Counted from the stretch's first letter, positions 26,186 through 35,256 are shown. The stretch: DNA of 64,000 nt from Halomarina rubra (GCF_023699475.1 NZ_JALXFV010000008.1:815818-879817); one strand, 5' to 3'. Notes: generated from the letters alone by a model not told the origin. Numbers and translations are program-made.

Positions 26186-27209
26186 CCTCTCGGTCGAGAA
26201 GCAGGCGGACGTCTCGACGGAGAACACGATGCGCGCTCGGGCCGGCGAGAGTCGCCTGAAGCTGTGGGTGCTGCTCGGTGCGAACCGACTGCTCGTCACC
26301 GGCGTACTGTGTGCCATCATCTTCGTCGGGTTCATCCTGCTCGGCGTCTCGTTCGACCCGCCGTTCTACGTCCGAGTGGTCGAGGGCGACGTCCTCGGGA
26401 CGATGTTCTCGACGATGACCAGCGCGCTCATCACCGGCGTCACGCTGGTCGTCTCCATCAACCAGCTCGTCATCTCACAGGAGAACGGGCCGCTCGGCGA
26501 CCAGCACAGTCGAATGAGCAACACGCTCGACTTCCGGCAGTACACGAGCGAGCTCATCGGAACCACGGCCCCCGCCGACCCTTCGGCGTTCCTCGCTGCC
26601 ATCGTCGAGGCGTCAGAGGACCGCGCTACGGACCTCGAGGAGGCCGTCGAACAGTTGGGCAACGACCAGTTCACCGAGGAAGTCTCGGAGTTCGTCGACA
26701 GCCTCACCGGGAACGCAGAGACTGTCAAGGACAAGCTAGACGGCGCGACGTTCGGGACGTTCGACGTCCTGTTCGCCGCGCTCGACTACAACTACTCCTA
26801 CAAGGTGTTCCAGGTCGACCGACTCCGCGAACTGTACGGCGACGACATCGACCAGGAGACGAACGACCTGTTCGACGAACTCCACACCTCGCTCGTGATG
26901 TTCGGGCCCGCCCGCGAGCACATCAAGACGTTGTACTTCCAGTGGGCGCTGACGAGCCTCTCACAGCTCATCGTCTACGCCGCGATTCCGGCCCTGCTGG
27001 TCTCGGGTGCGATGCTCGCGTTCGTCGACGCCGCGACGTTCACCGGGACCACCCTCGGCATCAGCGACATCCTCTGGGTGACCTCAGGTGCGTTCACCGT
27101 CTCGCTGGTGCCCTTCTTCCTGTTCGTCTCCTACGTGATGCGCATCGCGACGGTGGCGAAACGGACGCTGGCCATCGGGCCGCTCATTCTCCGGGACTCC
27201 CAGCGCTGA
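26178..27209 (+). CDS. Haloarchaeal multi-pass membrane protein
   Basis: A protein of about 343 residues with two N-terminal transmembrane helices (LLVTGVLCAIIFVGFILLGV and the following SALITGVTLVVSINQLVI) and two C-terminal ones (LIVYAAIPALLVSGAMLAFV and TSGAFTVSLVPFFLFVSYVM). They enclose an acidic helical loop of about 150 residues. The ATG at 26178 is chosen; a GTG at 26169 is possible. Translation is probably coupled to the DUF4177-like gene. The family is of unknown function and no transport motif is visible. Confidence 0.8.
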   Translation: MSDLSVEKQADVSTENTMRARAGESRLKLWVLLGANRLLVTGVLCAIIFVGFILLGVSFDPPFYVRVVEGDVLGTMFSTMTSALITGVTLVVSINQLVISQENGPLGDQHSRMSNTLDFRQYTSELIGTTAPADPSAFLAAIVEASEDRATDLEEAVEQLGNDQFTEEVSEFVDSLTGNAETVKDKLDGATFGTFDVLFAALDYNYSYKVFQVDRLRELYGDDIDQETNDLFDELHTSLVMFGPAREHIKTLYFQWALTSLSQLIVYAAIPALLVSGAMLAFVDAATFTGTTLGISDILWVTSGAFTVSLVPFFLFVSYVMRIATVAKRTLAIGPLILRDSQR

Positions 27210-27248
27210 CGTCGCCGACCGTCGCGTCCGTCGCGCTCGTCGCGCTTC

Positions 27249-28409
27249 TCAGCGCTCTCCGACCGGCGTCCACGTCCGTCCCGTCTCGCCGACGTACCGC
27301 GACCGGGGACGGACGATGCGGTTGTCCGCGTACTGTTCGAGACAGTGGGCCGTCCACCCGCCGACCCGCGAGACGCCGAACGTCGCGGAGAACAACTCGC
27401 GTGGGACGCCGACTCCGCGCAGGAGGACGGCGGTGTAGAACTCGACGTTCGTCTCCAGCGACCGCCCCGGTTTCCGTTCGTCGAGCACCGAGACGGCCGC
27501 CGACTCGACGTCCCGTGCGAGGTCGAAGAACGCGGACTCCTCGCCGGCGTAGAACTCCTCGGCCGCCTCGGAGAGCACGGCCGCCCGCGGGTCCCGGACG
27601 CGGTAGACGCGGTGGCCGAACCCCATCAGGCGTTCGCCGGCGTCGAGGCGGTCGGTCAGCCACGTCTGGGGGTCGCCGTGGTCGGCGATCTCCTCCAGCA
27701 TGTCGAGGACGGGGCCCGGCGCACCGCCGTGGAGCGGCCCCTTCAGCGCACCGACCGCGCCCGTCACCGCCGACAGCACGTCCGACTCCGTCGAAGCGAC
27801 GACCCGCGCCGTGTACGTCGAGGCGTTGAACCCGTGGTCGATGACGCTACAGAGGTACGTCTCCAGTCCACGGACCTGTTCGTCGGTCGGCTCCTCGCCG
27901 GTGAGCATCCAGAGGTAGTTCGCGGCGTGGGTCAGGTCGTCGCGCGGTGCGACCGGCTCCTCGCCGTTGGCGACCCGCCAGTAGGCGGCGACGGCCGTCG
28001 GCAGTTGGGCGACCGCGACCATCGCGTCGCGTTCGTGGGTGGTCACCTCCCCGTCGGTGTCCTCCTCTGCCGGTCGCGCGAGGCTCGCACACGCCGCACC
28101 GATGCGCTCGGCGTCCATCGCGTCGTCGCGACGCTCGGCCGCCTCACGAATCGCGGCGAGCGCGCCGTCGGACAGGTCGCGGTGCGCGGCGAGGTCCGAC
28201 CGGAACGTGGACAGCTCCTCTTCCGTCGGTAACCGGTCGTTCCATAGTAGGTACAGCGCCTCCTCGTAGGTAGCGTTCGGCGCGAGTTCCTCCAGCGGGA
28301 AGCCACCGATGACCAACTCGCCGGCCTCGCCGTCGATGGTCGACAGTCGCGTCTCCCCGGCGAGGACGTGTTCGAGTCCCGGGTCGAAACTGAGGTCTGA
28401 GTCCTCCAT
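27249..28409 (-). CDS. Citrate synthase
   Basis: A protein of about 386 residues that condenses acetyl-CoA (or a related acyl-CoA) with oxaloacetate. The catalytic motifs GPLHGGAPGPVLDMLEEIAD, MGFGHRVYRVRDPRAAVL (second His), and ELFSATFGVSRVGGWTAH with RIVRPRSRYVG (substrate-binding Arg) are present. VIDHGFNASTYTARVVAST is also family-specific. The ATG at 28407-28409 is preferred over a TTG three codons earlier. A 2-methylcitrate synthase role cannot be excluded. An inverted repeat lies about 56 bases upstream. Confidence 0.93.
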   Translation of the reverse strand: MEDSDLSFDPGLEHVLAGETRLSTIDGEAGELVIGGFPLEELAPNATYEEALYLLWNDRLPTEEELSTFRSDLAAHRDLSDGALAAIREAAERRDDAMDAERIGAACASLARPAEEDTDGEVTTHERDAMVAVAQLPTAVAAYWRVANGEEPVAPRDDLTHAANYLWMLTGEEPTDEQVRGLETYLCSVIDHGFNASTYTARVVASTESDVLSAVTGAVGALKGPLHGGAPGPVLDMLEEIADHGDPQTWLTDRLDAGERLMGFGHRVYRVRDPRAAVLSEAAEEFYAGEESAFFDLARDVESAAVSVLDERKPGRSLETNVEFYTAVLLRGVGVPRELFSATFGVSRVGGWTAHCLEQYADNRIVRPRSRYVGETGRTWTPVGER

Positions 28410-28464
28410 GACTGGCAAAAGTTGCCTGAGCGACGACTTAGCGACGCGGCTTCCGGGCGTGCTG

Positions 28465-28479
28465 GCCGGAAGTTCCGGC
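28465..28479. promoter_or_regulatory. 15-base palindrome GCCGGAAGTTCCGGC upstream of citrate synthase
   Basis: A perfect palindrome with 7-base arms around a central G. A third half-site copy (CTTCCGG, 28450-28456) lies 9 bases away on the gene-proximal side. Its position near the expected citrate synthase promoter (a TAAGT element near 28436-28443) suits an operator. The cognate regulator is unknown. Confidence 0.4.
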
Positions 28480-28585
28480 GATTCGTGAGCGCTGGTCGAC
28501 CGTCACGGACTCCGGACAGTCGTCGGTAGAACGCGCCCGACGAGGTACGAACAGTGGTAACGTCTCTCGTCGTCGAGCGACGCCT

Positions 28586-30031
28586 TCAGTTCCCGTTGTC
28601 ACCGGTCTCGACGCCCATCGCGTCGAACAGCTTCCGGCGAACGGCCTCCTCGGTGAGCTGGAGGAGGGTGTCGCGGTTGTCCTCGCTCGTCTCGATGCCG
28701 GTGAAGATTCCCAGCGGAATCTCGACGGTGGCGTCGGTGGAGTGCCCGCGCGCTTCGCCGATCTCGCCGAACGCGTCTTCGAGGACCGCCCCGATGTTCA
28801 TCCGGATGTCCTTCGAGCGGGCGGCGAGGTAGATGGTGTCCTCGGTGATGGCGAAGACGGCCGTCGTGGTGATGCCTTCGAGGTTGAGGAGGTGCTGGGC
28901 GGCCTGGGCGAGCGCGTCGCGGTCGCGGACGAACCCGGCGTTCGAGACGAGGTGACTGCCCTTGACCTCGCGCTTGCGGATGGCCTCGGCGAGCACGTCG
29001 AGCGTCTCGGCGCTCATCGACGGCGACTCGACCTGTTCGAGCGTGTCGTGGTTAACGAACGGGTAGAGGTACGCCGCAGCGGTGAGGTCCGCCGGCGTCG
29101 TGTCGCGTTTGAAGTCGAGCGTCTCCGCACGGATGCCGTACAGCAGCGCCGTCGCCACCTGCTCGGAGAGCGAGACGTCGAACTCCTGGATGTACTTCGT
29201 GAGGATGGTCGACGTCGCGGCGATGCTCGGGCGAACGTCCGAGAACTCCGCCTCGTACTCCACGTCCGGTTCGGCGTGGTCGATGTAGATGCCGACCGAG
29301 CGGTTCTGGAGGGGGTCGGCGGCCTGCGAGTGGTCGACCAGCGCGAGCGTGTCGTAGTCGTCGAGGTCGACCTCCGACCGGGAGTGGAGTTCGATGCCGA
29401 GCAGGTTGACGAACGCGCGGTTCTCCTGGAGGCCGATTTCGCCCTCGTAGACGATGTCGGCGGTGACGTCGTACGCCGCGGCGATGGCCTGCAGTGCGAC
29501 CGCACTCGCGATGGAGTCGGGGTCCGGACTCGGCGAGGTGAGGATGGCCAGTCGCTCGTCGGTGGCGTCGAGCACCTCCGCGAGCTGGCTCGCCTTGAAC
29601 TCCAACTCGCCGGTCTCCAGCGCACGGAGCGCGGAGTCGGCGATGACCGCAGATGGGTTGATGACTACGTCGGCCCCGCTGTCGGAGAGGTCGTCGGCCG
29701 AGACCGGGTCGGAGGCCCGCGCGACGATGAACTGCTCGCCGCCACGGTCGCGGATGTTCTCGACGGCGGCCTCGTTGGCCTCCTCGTCCGACGAGAGGAT
29801 GAGGATGACGTCGCGGTCGGAGACGGTGTCGGCGACACCCGCCTCGCGGATGTCCGCGGCGCGAGCGTCCATGTCCTGGTCACGCAGCGCTTCGACCCGC
29901 CCCTCGTCCATGTCGAGGATGAGAACGTCCTTCCCCTCCGCCTCGAGTTCCTCCGCGACGGCGTGCCCGACGCTGCCACACCCCAAGATAGCGTAGGTGG
30001 ACATCGACGCCATCGTGATGGCGGTACTCAT
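28586..30031 (-). CDS. TrkA-N / DHH-family phosphoesterase fusion protein
   Basis: A 481-residue protein. Residues 10-130 form a Rossmann TrkA-N (RCK-like) domain (YAILGCGSVGHAVAEELEAE, then VLILDMDEGRVEALRDQDMD). Residues about 155-330 form a DHH phosphoesterase domain, with the Asp motifs SPSPDPDSIASAVALQ and LALVDHSQAADP and a later YIDHAEPDVEYEAEF. A C-terminal DHHA1-like part follows, ending at IGEARGHSTDATVEIPLGI. The fusion suggests nucleotide-controlled phosphodiesterase activity, possibly c-di-AMP- or nanoRNase-like, but this is inferred. Several ATG codons lie at the N-terminus (30031 used; the domain proper starts at residue 10). Confidence 0.88.
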   Translation of the reverse strand: MSTAITMASMSTYAILGCGSVGHAVAEELEAEGKDVLILDMDEGRVEALRDQDMDARAADIREAGVADTVSDRDVILILSSDEEANEAAVENIRDRGGEQFIVARASDPVSADDLSDSGADVVINPSAVIADSALRALETGELEFKASQLAEVLDATDERLAILTSPSPDPDSIASAVALQAIAAAYDVTADIVYEGEIGLQENRAFVNLLGIELHSRSEVDLDDYDTLALVDHSQAADPLQNRSVGIYIDHAEPDVEYEAEFSDVRPSIAATSTILTKYIQEFDVSLSEQVATALLYGIRAETLDFKRDTTPADLTAAAYLYPFVNHDTLEQVESPSMSAETLDVLAEAIRKREVKGSHLVSNAGFVRDRDALAQAAQHLLNLEGITTTAVFAITEDTIYLAARSKDIRMNIGAVLEDAFGEIGEARGHSTDATVEIPLGIFTGIETSEDNRDTLLQLTEEAVRRKLFDAMGVETGDNGN

Positions 30032-30284
30032 GATATCCTACCTCTGACGGCGGACTACTTGAAACCCCCCACTCAGGAACGAGTCAGCGACGGCTAGTAA
30101 AGCACGAAAGCGGCGTGTAGGGGCGCTCTCGCCCCGTCTGCGCTCCGGGAGCAGTTTCCCACCGCCGGGACCCCACGGTCGACGAACGACGGCCCACGGC
30201 GCTCGTCTTCCTCGCTCCCGTGTCCTCGGATTTTGGCGGTCCCCGCATAGTGTTTGTGGCCGGTTCACACCTCCCTGACGCCCG

Positions 30285-30303
30285 CCGAAAGGAAACCTAT
30301 ATG
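30285..30303 (+). promoter_or_regulatory. Promoter of tRNA-Lys
   Basis: BRE-like CGAAAGGAAA is followed directly by TATA-like CCTATATG, centred about 30 bases before the tRNA 5' end. The fit to archaeal promoters is good. The rest of the 30032-30284 gap shows nothing recognisable. Confidence 0.65.
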
Positions 30304-30329
30304 AATCGACCGACCGCACTCGATGACAG

Positions 30330-30403
30330 GGGCTGATAGCTCAGCCAGGCAGAGCATCTGGCTCTTAACCAGACGGCCGAGGGTTCAAATCCCTCTCAGC
30401 CCG
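30330..30403 (+). tRNA. tRNA-Lys (CTT anticodon)
   Basis: A 74-base tRNA with acceptor stem GGGCTGA/TCAGCCC and discriminator G. The anticodon stem TCTGG/CCAGA frames loop CTCTTAA, giving anticodon CTT. The T-arm is GAGGGTTCAAATCCCTC. No intron or encoded CCA is present. Its 3' end is duplicated 130 bases downstream. Confidence 0.97.
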
Positions 30404-30408
30404 TTCTC
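30382..30408 (+). repeat. Direct repeat copy 1 (tRNA-Lys 3' end), att-like
   Basis: A 27-base sequence covering the T-arm 3' half, the acceptor end and five bases beyond the tRNA-Lys gene. It is repeated exactly at 30512-30538. Such repeats are left by integrases that use tRNA 3' ends as attachment sites. Confidence 0.8.
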
Positions 30409-30511
30409 GTGGCGCGAACTGCACGCCGAGCGAAGCGAGTGCGTGGCGTGAGCGGCCGAAAACGTGTACCTGAAGGGTTTGAACCAGGGAGCGAGCATCG
30501 CGAGCGAATGA

Positions 30512-30538
30512 GGTTCAAATCCCTCTCAGCCCGTTCTC
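30512..30538 (+). repeat. Direct repeat copy 2, att-like remnant
   Basis: Exact 27-base copy of the tRNA-Lys 3' end with no tRNA body before it. Only 103 bases separate the copies and no integrase gene remains, so this looks like the scar of a deleted integrative element. The sequence between the copies contains short GAGCGAAGCGAG-type repeats and no gene. Confidence 0.75.
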
Positions 30539-30620
30539 ACCCCGAGCGCTCACACGAGGCGTGAGCCAGCCGTCGACTCTCCTCGACGAACACGACACAC
30601 TCCGGAGCGAATGTGCCCGA

Positions 30621-31376
30621 CTACTGTGCCAGCAGTCCGCCGTCGATGACTATCGGCTGACCCATCACGTACGAGGAGTCGTCCGAACAGAGCCAGACGA
30701 CGGTGCTCGCGATGTCTTCGGGGGTCCCGAGGCGACCGGCCGGGATGCTCGCCGTGATCTGCTCCATCTCCTCGGTGTTGTCCTCGCTCGCCTGCTGGAC
30801 CATCGGCGTGTCGATGACCCCCGGACAGACGGCGTTGAAGCGGATACCGTCGTCGGCGTAGTCGACCGTCGCTCGTCGCGTCAGGCCGATGACGCCGTGT
30901 TTGCTGGCGGCGTAGTGTGCGCTCCCGTTCGCGCTCACGCCCGCGACCGACGAGGTGTTGACGATGGCCCCGCCACCCTGTTCTATCATCTCCGGTATCT
31001 CGGCTTTCAAACACCGCCAGACGCCCTTCAGGTTGATGTCTATCATCCGGTCCCACTCGCTCTCGTCGTACTCCGCCAGACGAGTCCCCTCGTCGGCGAT
31101 GCCGGCGTTGTTGTGTGCGAAGTCCAGTCCGCCGTACTCGTCGAGCGCCGTCTGGACCATCGCGTCCACGTCGTCGCCGTCGGTGACGTCGGTTCTGACG
31201 AACGTCGCCTCGCCACCCTCGTCACGAATCGTTCCGACCGTCTCGTCGCCACCCTCCTCGTCGACGTCCGCGACGACGACGCTCGCACCTTCCTCGGCGA
31301 ACCGTATCGCCGTCTGTCGTCCGATGCCCGACCCTGCGCCGGTCACGACCGCCACCCCGTCTTGGATTCCGTTCAT
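30621..31376 (-). CDS. SDR family oxidoreductase
   Basis: A 251-residue classical short-chain dehydrogenase. The cofactor motif is VVTGAGSGIGRQTAIRFAEE, NNAGIADEG is the structural NNAG, and the catalytic triad is complete: Ser in IVNTSSVAG, Tyr and Lys in AHYAASKHGVIGLTRR. VADVDEEGG after strand 2 (Asp) favours NAD(H). The C-terminal YVMGQPIVIDGGLLAQ is standard. Unlike the SDR at 6770, the active site is canonical. The substrate is unknown; the glucose/3-oxoacyl-ACP reductase type is the usual annotation. Confidence 0.93.
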   Translation of the reverse strand: MNGIQDGVAVVTGAGSGIGRQTAIRFAEEGASVVVADVDEEGGDETVGTIRDEGGEATFVRTDVTDGDDVDAMVQTALDEYGGLDFAHNNAGIADEGTRLAEYDESEWDRMIDINLKGVWRCLKAEIPEMIEQGGGAIVNTSSVAGVSANGSAHYAASKHGVIGLTRRATVDYADDGIRFNAVCPGVIDTPMVQQASEDNTEEMEQITASIPAGRLGTPEDIASTVVWLCSDDSSYVMGQPIVIDGGLLAQ

Positions 31377-31511
31377 GAGTATCGTCCACCCACACGACCG
31401 TGTGGTGTACTACCAGTCGACAGGTCCGGGCAGGATAACTGTCTGGATAGTCGCGCCACACGGACAGTCACGCGGCCACGATGGAGTGCGGGCGGCGGGC
31501 CCTCGGAGCCG

Positions 31512-31925
31512 TCAGAAGACGGCACTGCAACTCGGACACTCGCTCACCTCGGGTCCGACTCGAGCGGTACAGTTGCCACAGTACCACCGTGAACCGGTCT
31601 CGTGTCGCTCGCCGACGGGGTGGTCGTCGTCGGGGCCGAGGTCGGTGTCACACTCCGCACACCGGTCTCGGGGGTCGTCGTACGCTGTCGAACAGGTCGG
31701 ACAGACCCGGACCGTCTCTGGAGGGTCGGCGTCGGGCGTATCGTCCTCGGTCTCGTCGTCCGTGACCATGACGACCAGCAGGTACGCCGCGGTTCCGAAC
31801 GGTCCGGTGAGCAGGACGACGACGGCCCAGAACCCACCGTGGTCGCCTCGTCTGCTCGCGTCGATTGCGACGGCGAACGCGAACAGCCCCCAGACGAACG
31901 CGGCGAGGAGCAACGTGCCGAGCAT
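31512..31925 (-). CDS. Membrane protein with C-terminal double zinc ribbon
   Basis: A protein of about 137 residues with two transmembrane helices (MLGTLLLAAFVWGLFAFAVA and FWAVVVLLTGPFGTAAYLLV). An acidic linker and two cytoplasmic zinc ribbons follow (CPTCSTAY with CAECDTDLG, then CGNCTARVG with CPSCSAVF). The ATG at 31923-31925 is used because it begins the hydrophobic segment; a GTG seven codons earlier is possible. This membrane-plus-ribbon design is common in haloarchaea; its function is unknown. Confidence 0.78.
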   Translation of the reverse strand: MLGTLLLAAFVWGLFAFAVAIDASRRGDHGGFWAVVVLLTGPFGTAAYLLVVMVTDDETEDDTPDADPPETVRVCPTCSTAYDDPRDRCAECDTDLGPDDDHPVGERHETGSRWYCGNCTARVGPEVSECPSCSAVF

Positions 31926-31991
31926 GGACCGTCTTCTGGACGACACGGCAAGAGTGTAGGGTCGGGGCGCAGGGAGTCGGCGGCCGTCCGG

Positions 31992-32195
31992 TCAGTCGGT
32001 TCGCGTCGACTTCGCCCGGTGCGCGACGGCCGCCCCGCCGAGGACGGCGAGCACCGTCGCGGGTCCCATTACGAGGGGGTCGGTCGGGTCCGGCGCGAAC
32101 AGCGTGAACAGGACGAACAGCGCCGTCGCGACCAGGAGCGACTCGACGAGGGTCCGGAACTCGGCGGAGAGCGCGGCGAGTGTGAGGGAGGGCAC
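31992..32195 (-). CDS. Small two-helix membrane protein
   Basis: A 67-residue protein starting at GTG 32193-32195. It has two hydrophobic helices (LVESLLVATALFVLFTLFAP and VMGPATVLAVLGGAAVAHRA) and a short basic tail. It lies between the zinc-ribbon membrane protein and the antiporter, all on the minus strand, but spacing is loose. I do not recognise a family. Confidence 0.6.
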   Translation of the reverse strand: MPSLTLAALSAEFRTLVESLLVATALFVLFTLFAPDPTDPLVMGPATVLAVLGGAAVAHRAKSTRTD

Positions 32196-32248
32196 GGGTC
32201 ACGGTTCGACCACGCAGGCAAAACCGTTCGGGTCGCTGCCGTGTCGGG

Positions 32249-33265
32249 TCAGAGTCCGGGGACGAGGGCTGTGTAGCCGAGTGTCTCGGCGACCATCCAG
32301 CCGATGAACCCGACGTAGACGACGAGCAACACGCCCGACTCGCGTGGGGTGAGTTCGAGTTCGGTCCGGAGGAGGCCGAAGACGACGACGGTGGCGAGCG
32401 TCAGGAACCCCATCGTCGGGACGACGACGGAGAAGTCGACGGTTGCGTAGCCGACGAGGAGGACGCCGACGGGGACGACGACCAGCAGGTCGAAGATGTT
32501 GCTCCCGAAGACGTTGGCGAGACTCGTGACGCCGTCGCCGCGCTGTGCGGCCCGGACGCTGACCAGCGTGTCGGGGAGACTGGTCGCGGCGGCGATGACC
32601 GTGATTCCCCACAGCGCCTCGTTCGTGTCGAAGATGGCGCTGAGGTCCAGTGCCGCTTCGACCAGTCGCTCGACGGCGACGGCGATGACGACGAGACTGA
32701 CGAGCAAGAACAGCCACTCCTTGCCCACCGAGAGGTCCTCCGGCGGGGATTCGGGGTCGTAGTCGCTCGTGTCCTGATACTGGGTGAAGACGTACACGCC
32801 GTACAGGAGCAGTGGGATGACCGCGAGTTCGCGGGTGACATCGCCGAACAACTGCCCGTCGCCCCCCGTCGGGTAGTAGATGACCGCGAGCGCGAAGGTG
32901 ATGATGAGCGCGCTGACGCTCACCATGTAGAACTGCGCTTCCTTGTAGACGATGTCGCGGTTCGCCCCCACGCCTTCGCCGTACAGGCCGCTCACTGCGG
33001 GGATGACGAGGACGTTGAAGATGGCTGACCCGACGATGGCGCTCACGCCGAGGTTGAATTCTCCTTGAACCGCTGCGATGACGACGCTCGCCAGTTCGGG
33101 GAACGACGACCCGATGGCGACGACGATAGCGCCGTGGACGACCGGCGGCAGACCGTAGTACAGCGAGAGGTTCTCTGCAGCCCGTTCGAGGAGAGAGCTA
33201 CCGCCCCAGACGAACGCCGTCGAGACGACGACGGTAAGGGCTATGACGAGGAGTTCGACGAGCAT
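32249..33265 (-). CDS. Sodium/calcium exchanger family antiporter
   Basis: A 338-residue CaCA-family cation antiporter with about ten transmembrane segments. The two inverted alpha repeats carry the ion-binding motifs: VAIGSSFPELASVVIAAVQG with AIVGSAIFNVLVIPA in the first half, and AAATSLPDTLVSVRAAQRGD with NVFGSNIFDLLVV in the second. The acidic residues expected for Ca2+/Na+ coordination are Glu in repeat 1 and Asp in repeat 2. The N-terminus (MLVELLVIALTVVVSTAFVW) is membrane-embedded. Direction and ion specificity are not resolvable. Confidence 0.93.
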   Translation of the reverse strand: MLVELLVIALTVVVSTAFVWGGSSLLERAAENLSLYYGLPPVVHGAIVVAIGSSFPELASVVIAAVQGEFNLGVSAIVGSAIFNVLVIPAVSGLYGEGVGANRDIVYKEAQFYMVSVSALIITFALAVIYYPTGGDGQLFGDVTRELAVIPLLLYGVYVFTQYQDTSDYDPESPPEDLSVGKEWLFLLVSLVVIAVAVERLVEAALDLSAIFDTNEALWGITVIAAATSLPDTLVSVRAAQRGDGVTSLANVFGSNIFDLLVVVPVGVLLVGYATVDFSVVVPTMGFLTLATVVVFGLLRTELELTPRESGVLLVVYVGFIGWMVAETLGYTALVPGL

Positions 33266-33337
33266 CTGGTCGGCGCAAGGGCGGCGACCGCCTTAATCGG
33301 TCTGAACCGAGACCTGTCGGCCGCCCAGACTGTCGAA

Positions 33338-34822
33338 CTACTCGCCGGGTTTGTAGTTCGGCGCTTCGTCGGTGATGACGACGTCGTGGGCGTGGGACTC
33401 CTTCTGCCCGGCCGCGGAGACGCGGACGAACTCCGCGCGCTCTTTGAACGCCGGCAGTGACTCCGCGCCGACGTAGCCCATTCCCGACTGCATCCCGCCG
33501 ACGAGCTGGTGGAGTTCGGAGGCGAGCGGCCCCTTGTACGGCGTCGCCGCTTCGACACCCTCGGGGACGAACTCCTCGTCCTCGTCGGCGTCCTTGAGGT
33601 AGCGGTCGCCGCCGCTCTCGCTCATCGCGCCGACCGAACCCATACCGCGGTACTGCTTGTAGCGCTTGCCGTTCATGGTGATGACACGGCCTGGGGCTTC
33701 GTCGGTTCCCGCGAAGTACGACCCGAGCATGACGGCGTCCGCACCCGCGGCGATGGCCTTGATGGCGTCGCCGGAGTAGCGGATGCCACCGTCGGCGATG
33801 ACGGGCACGTCGTGGTCGCTCGCGACGTCCGCCACACCTGCAACGGCAGTTATCTGGGGCATCCCGGACCCGCTGACGACCCGAGTGGTACAGATGGAAC
33901 CGGGACCGATACCGACTTTCAGGCCGTCGGCGAACTCGACGAGTTCGCGGGCGGCCTCCGGCGTCCCGATGTTCCCGACGACGACGTCGGCCTCGACGCG
34001 CTCCTTGATGTCACGGGCGGACTCGATGACGTTCCGGTTGTGCGCGTGCGCGCAGTCGATGAACAGTACGTCCGCACCGGCGTCGTCGGCGGCGGTCGCG
34101 CGGTCCATCTCGAAGGGGCCGACGGCGACGCCCGCTCGCAGGCGGCCGTCCTCGTCGCGGGCGGCCTCGTCGTACTCGCGGCGATGGAGGATGCCCTGCA
34201 TCGTGACGAGACCGGTGAGTTTGCCGTCGTCGTCGACGATGGGGACGCGCTCGATCTTGTGTTCGTACATCAGTTCGAGCGCTTCGCGGGCGGCGACGTC
34301 CTCGCTGGCGGTGATGACCTTCTCGGTCATCGCGTCGCGGACCTCGTCGGCCTCGCCGACCTCCAGGTACGGTCGGATGTCCGTCCCCGAGATGATGCCG
34401 AGGACGGTGCCGTCGTCGGCGACGACGGGTGCACCGGAGACCCCTTCGCGCGCCATCATCGAGTCGACGTCGCGGACGGTCTGGTCGGGGGCGGCGGTGA
34501 CGACCTCGCGGATGATGAGTTCGTCGGCGCGTTTGACCTTGGTGACGGCCGCGGCGGTCTCCTCGACGGTCATGTTGCGGTGAAGGACGCCCAGGCCACC
34601 GTTGCGGGCCATCGCGATGGCGAGGTCGGCCTCGGTGACGGTGTCCATCGCCGCCGAGAGGACGGGAATCGAGAGCGAGACGTTCTTCGAGACGCGCGTC
34701 CCCGTGTCGGCCTCGTCGGGTTCGACGTGGCTCTCCATCGGTCGTAACAGCACGTCGTCGAACGTGAGCGCCTCTGGGACTCGAAGCTTCTCCGAGAACG
34801 TACCGGGTGGAGTCTCCGCCAT
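33338..34822 (-). CDS. guaB: IMP dehydrogenase
   Basis: A 494-residue enzyme that converts IMP to XMP, the committed step of GMP synthesis. [20 protein letters not shown] and [20 protein letters not shown] open the barrel. Two CBS domains are inserted about residues 105-225 ([20 protein letters not shown] and [20 protein letters not shown]). The catalytic loop is [20 protein letters not shown] (Cys). [20 protein letters not shown] is the IMP-binding segment. The ATG at 34820-34822 is the family start; the longer upstream frame is not homologous. Confidence 0.97.
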   Translation of the reverse strand: MAETPPGTFSEKLRVPEALTFDDVLLRPMESHVEPDEADTGTRVSKNVSLSIPVLSAAMDTVTEADLAIAMARNGGLGVLHRNMTVEETAAAVTKVKRADELIIREVVTAAPDQTVRDVDSMMAREGVSGAPVVADDGTVLGIISGTDIRPYLEVGEADEVRDAMTEKVITASEDVAAREALELMYEHKIERVPIVDDDGKLTGLVTMQGILHRREYDEAARDEDGRLRAGVAVGPFEMDRATAADDAGADVLFIDCAHAHNRNVIESARDIKERVEADVVVGNIGTPEAARELVEFADGLKVGIGPGSICTTRVVSGSGMPQITAVAGVADVASDHDVPVIADGGIRYSGDAIKAIAAGADAVMLGSYFAGTDEAPGRVITMNGKRYKQYRGMGSVGAMSESGGDRYLKDADEDEEFVPEGVEAATPYKGPLASELHQLVGGMQSGMGYVGAESLPAFKERAEFVRVSAAGQKESHAHDVVITDEAPNYKPGE

Positions 34823-35052
34823 GTAAACGGTGGTTGGCCGTGGCGCAAAAACGTTGCGAGACCGGTCACGGTCGTGTAATATTTGCCACATCAAGCCGGT
34901 GCGTTCGGAAGTAAAACTGGACACTCGTCTACTACATGAGGGTGTCCCTTGCGTGGGAAACGATGTCAGACGGCGCTGTAGTTGAGAACGTTTCGCCCTA
35001 TGCGGGCACGTCTCACACAACGTTTATTGACTCATGTACAATTGTTACGGGT
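34823..35052. other. Intergenic region upstream of guaB, no gene seen
   Basis: The stretch is AT-richer than its surroundings and contains candidate promoter elements for both directions: TGTAATATTT near 34875 for guaB, and TTTATT at 35023-35028 for the plus-strand genes. No RNA gene is recognised. Confidence 0.4.
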
Positions 35053-35256
35053 ATGGACTCCGCACGTCCCGTCGGAGGTCGTCCCGGCACGCAACTTCTC
35101 GCCACCGGAGAGACCAAACCGTCGACAGGGATTATGCGGACATTCGTCACGTGGCGAAATCGGTTTGCCGTAGCGGACGACGCGACGGCCCGTCTTCGTC
35201 CTCGGTATCGTGACGGTGGACTCCACTCGGCCAGTGGTGAGGCCTACAGCGCCTGA
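35053..35256 (+). CDS. Candidate small ORF preceding the DUF5794-like gene
   Basis: A 67-codon frame (MDSARPVGGRPGTQLLATGE ... LHSASGEAYSA) begins 27 bases after a TTTATT element, which is leaderless spacing. It ends directly against the next ATG (TGA-ATG). The protein is basic, unlike most haloarchaeal proteins, and third-position GC preference is weak, so it may instead be a non-coding leader. I do not recognise it. Confidence 0.3.
   Translation: MDSARPVGGRPGTQLLATGETKPSTGIMRTFVTWRNRFAVADDATARLRPRYRDGGLHSASGEAYSA

Noticed and set aside
28742-30097. 451-codon plus-strand frame opposite the TrkA-N/DHH gene
   Set aside because: It is an Arg/Val/Asp-rich antisense shadow without domain signatures; the minus-strand protein is well supported.
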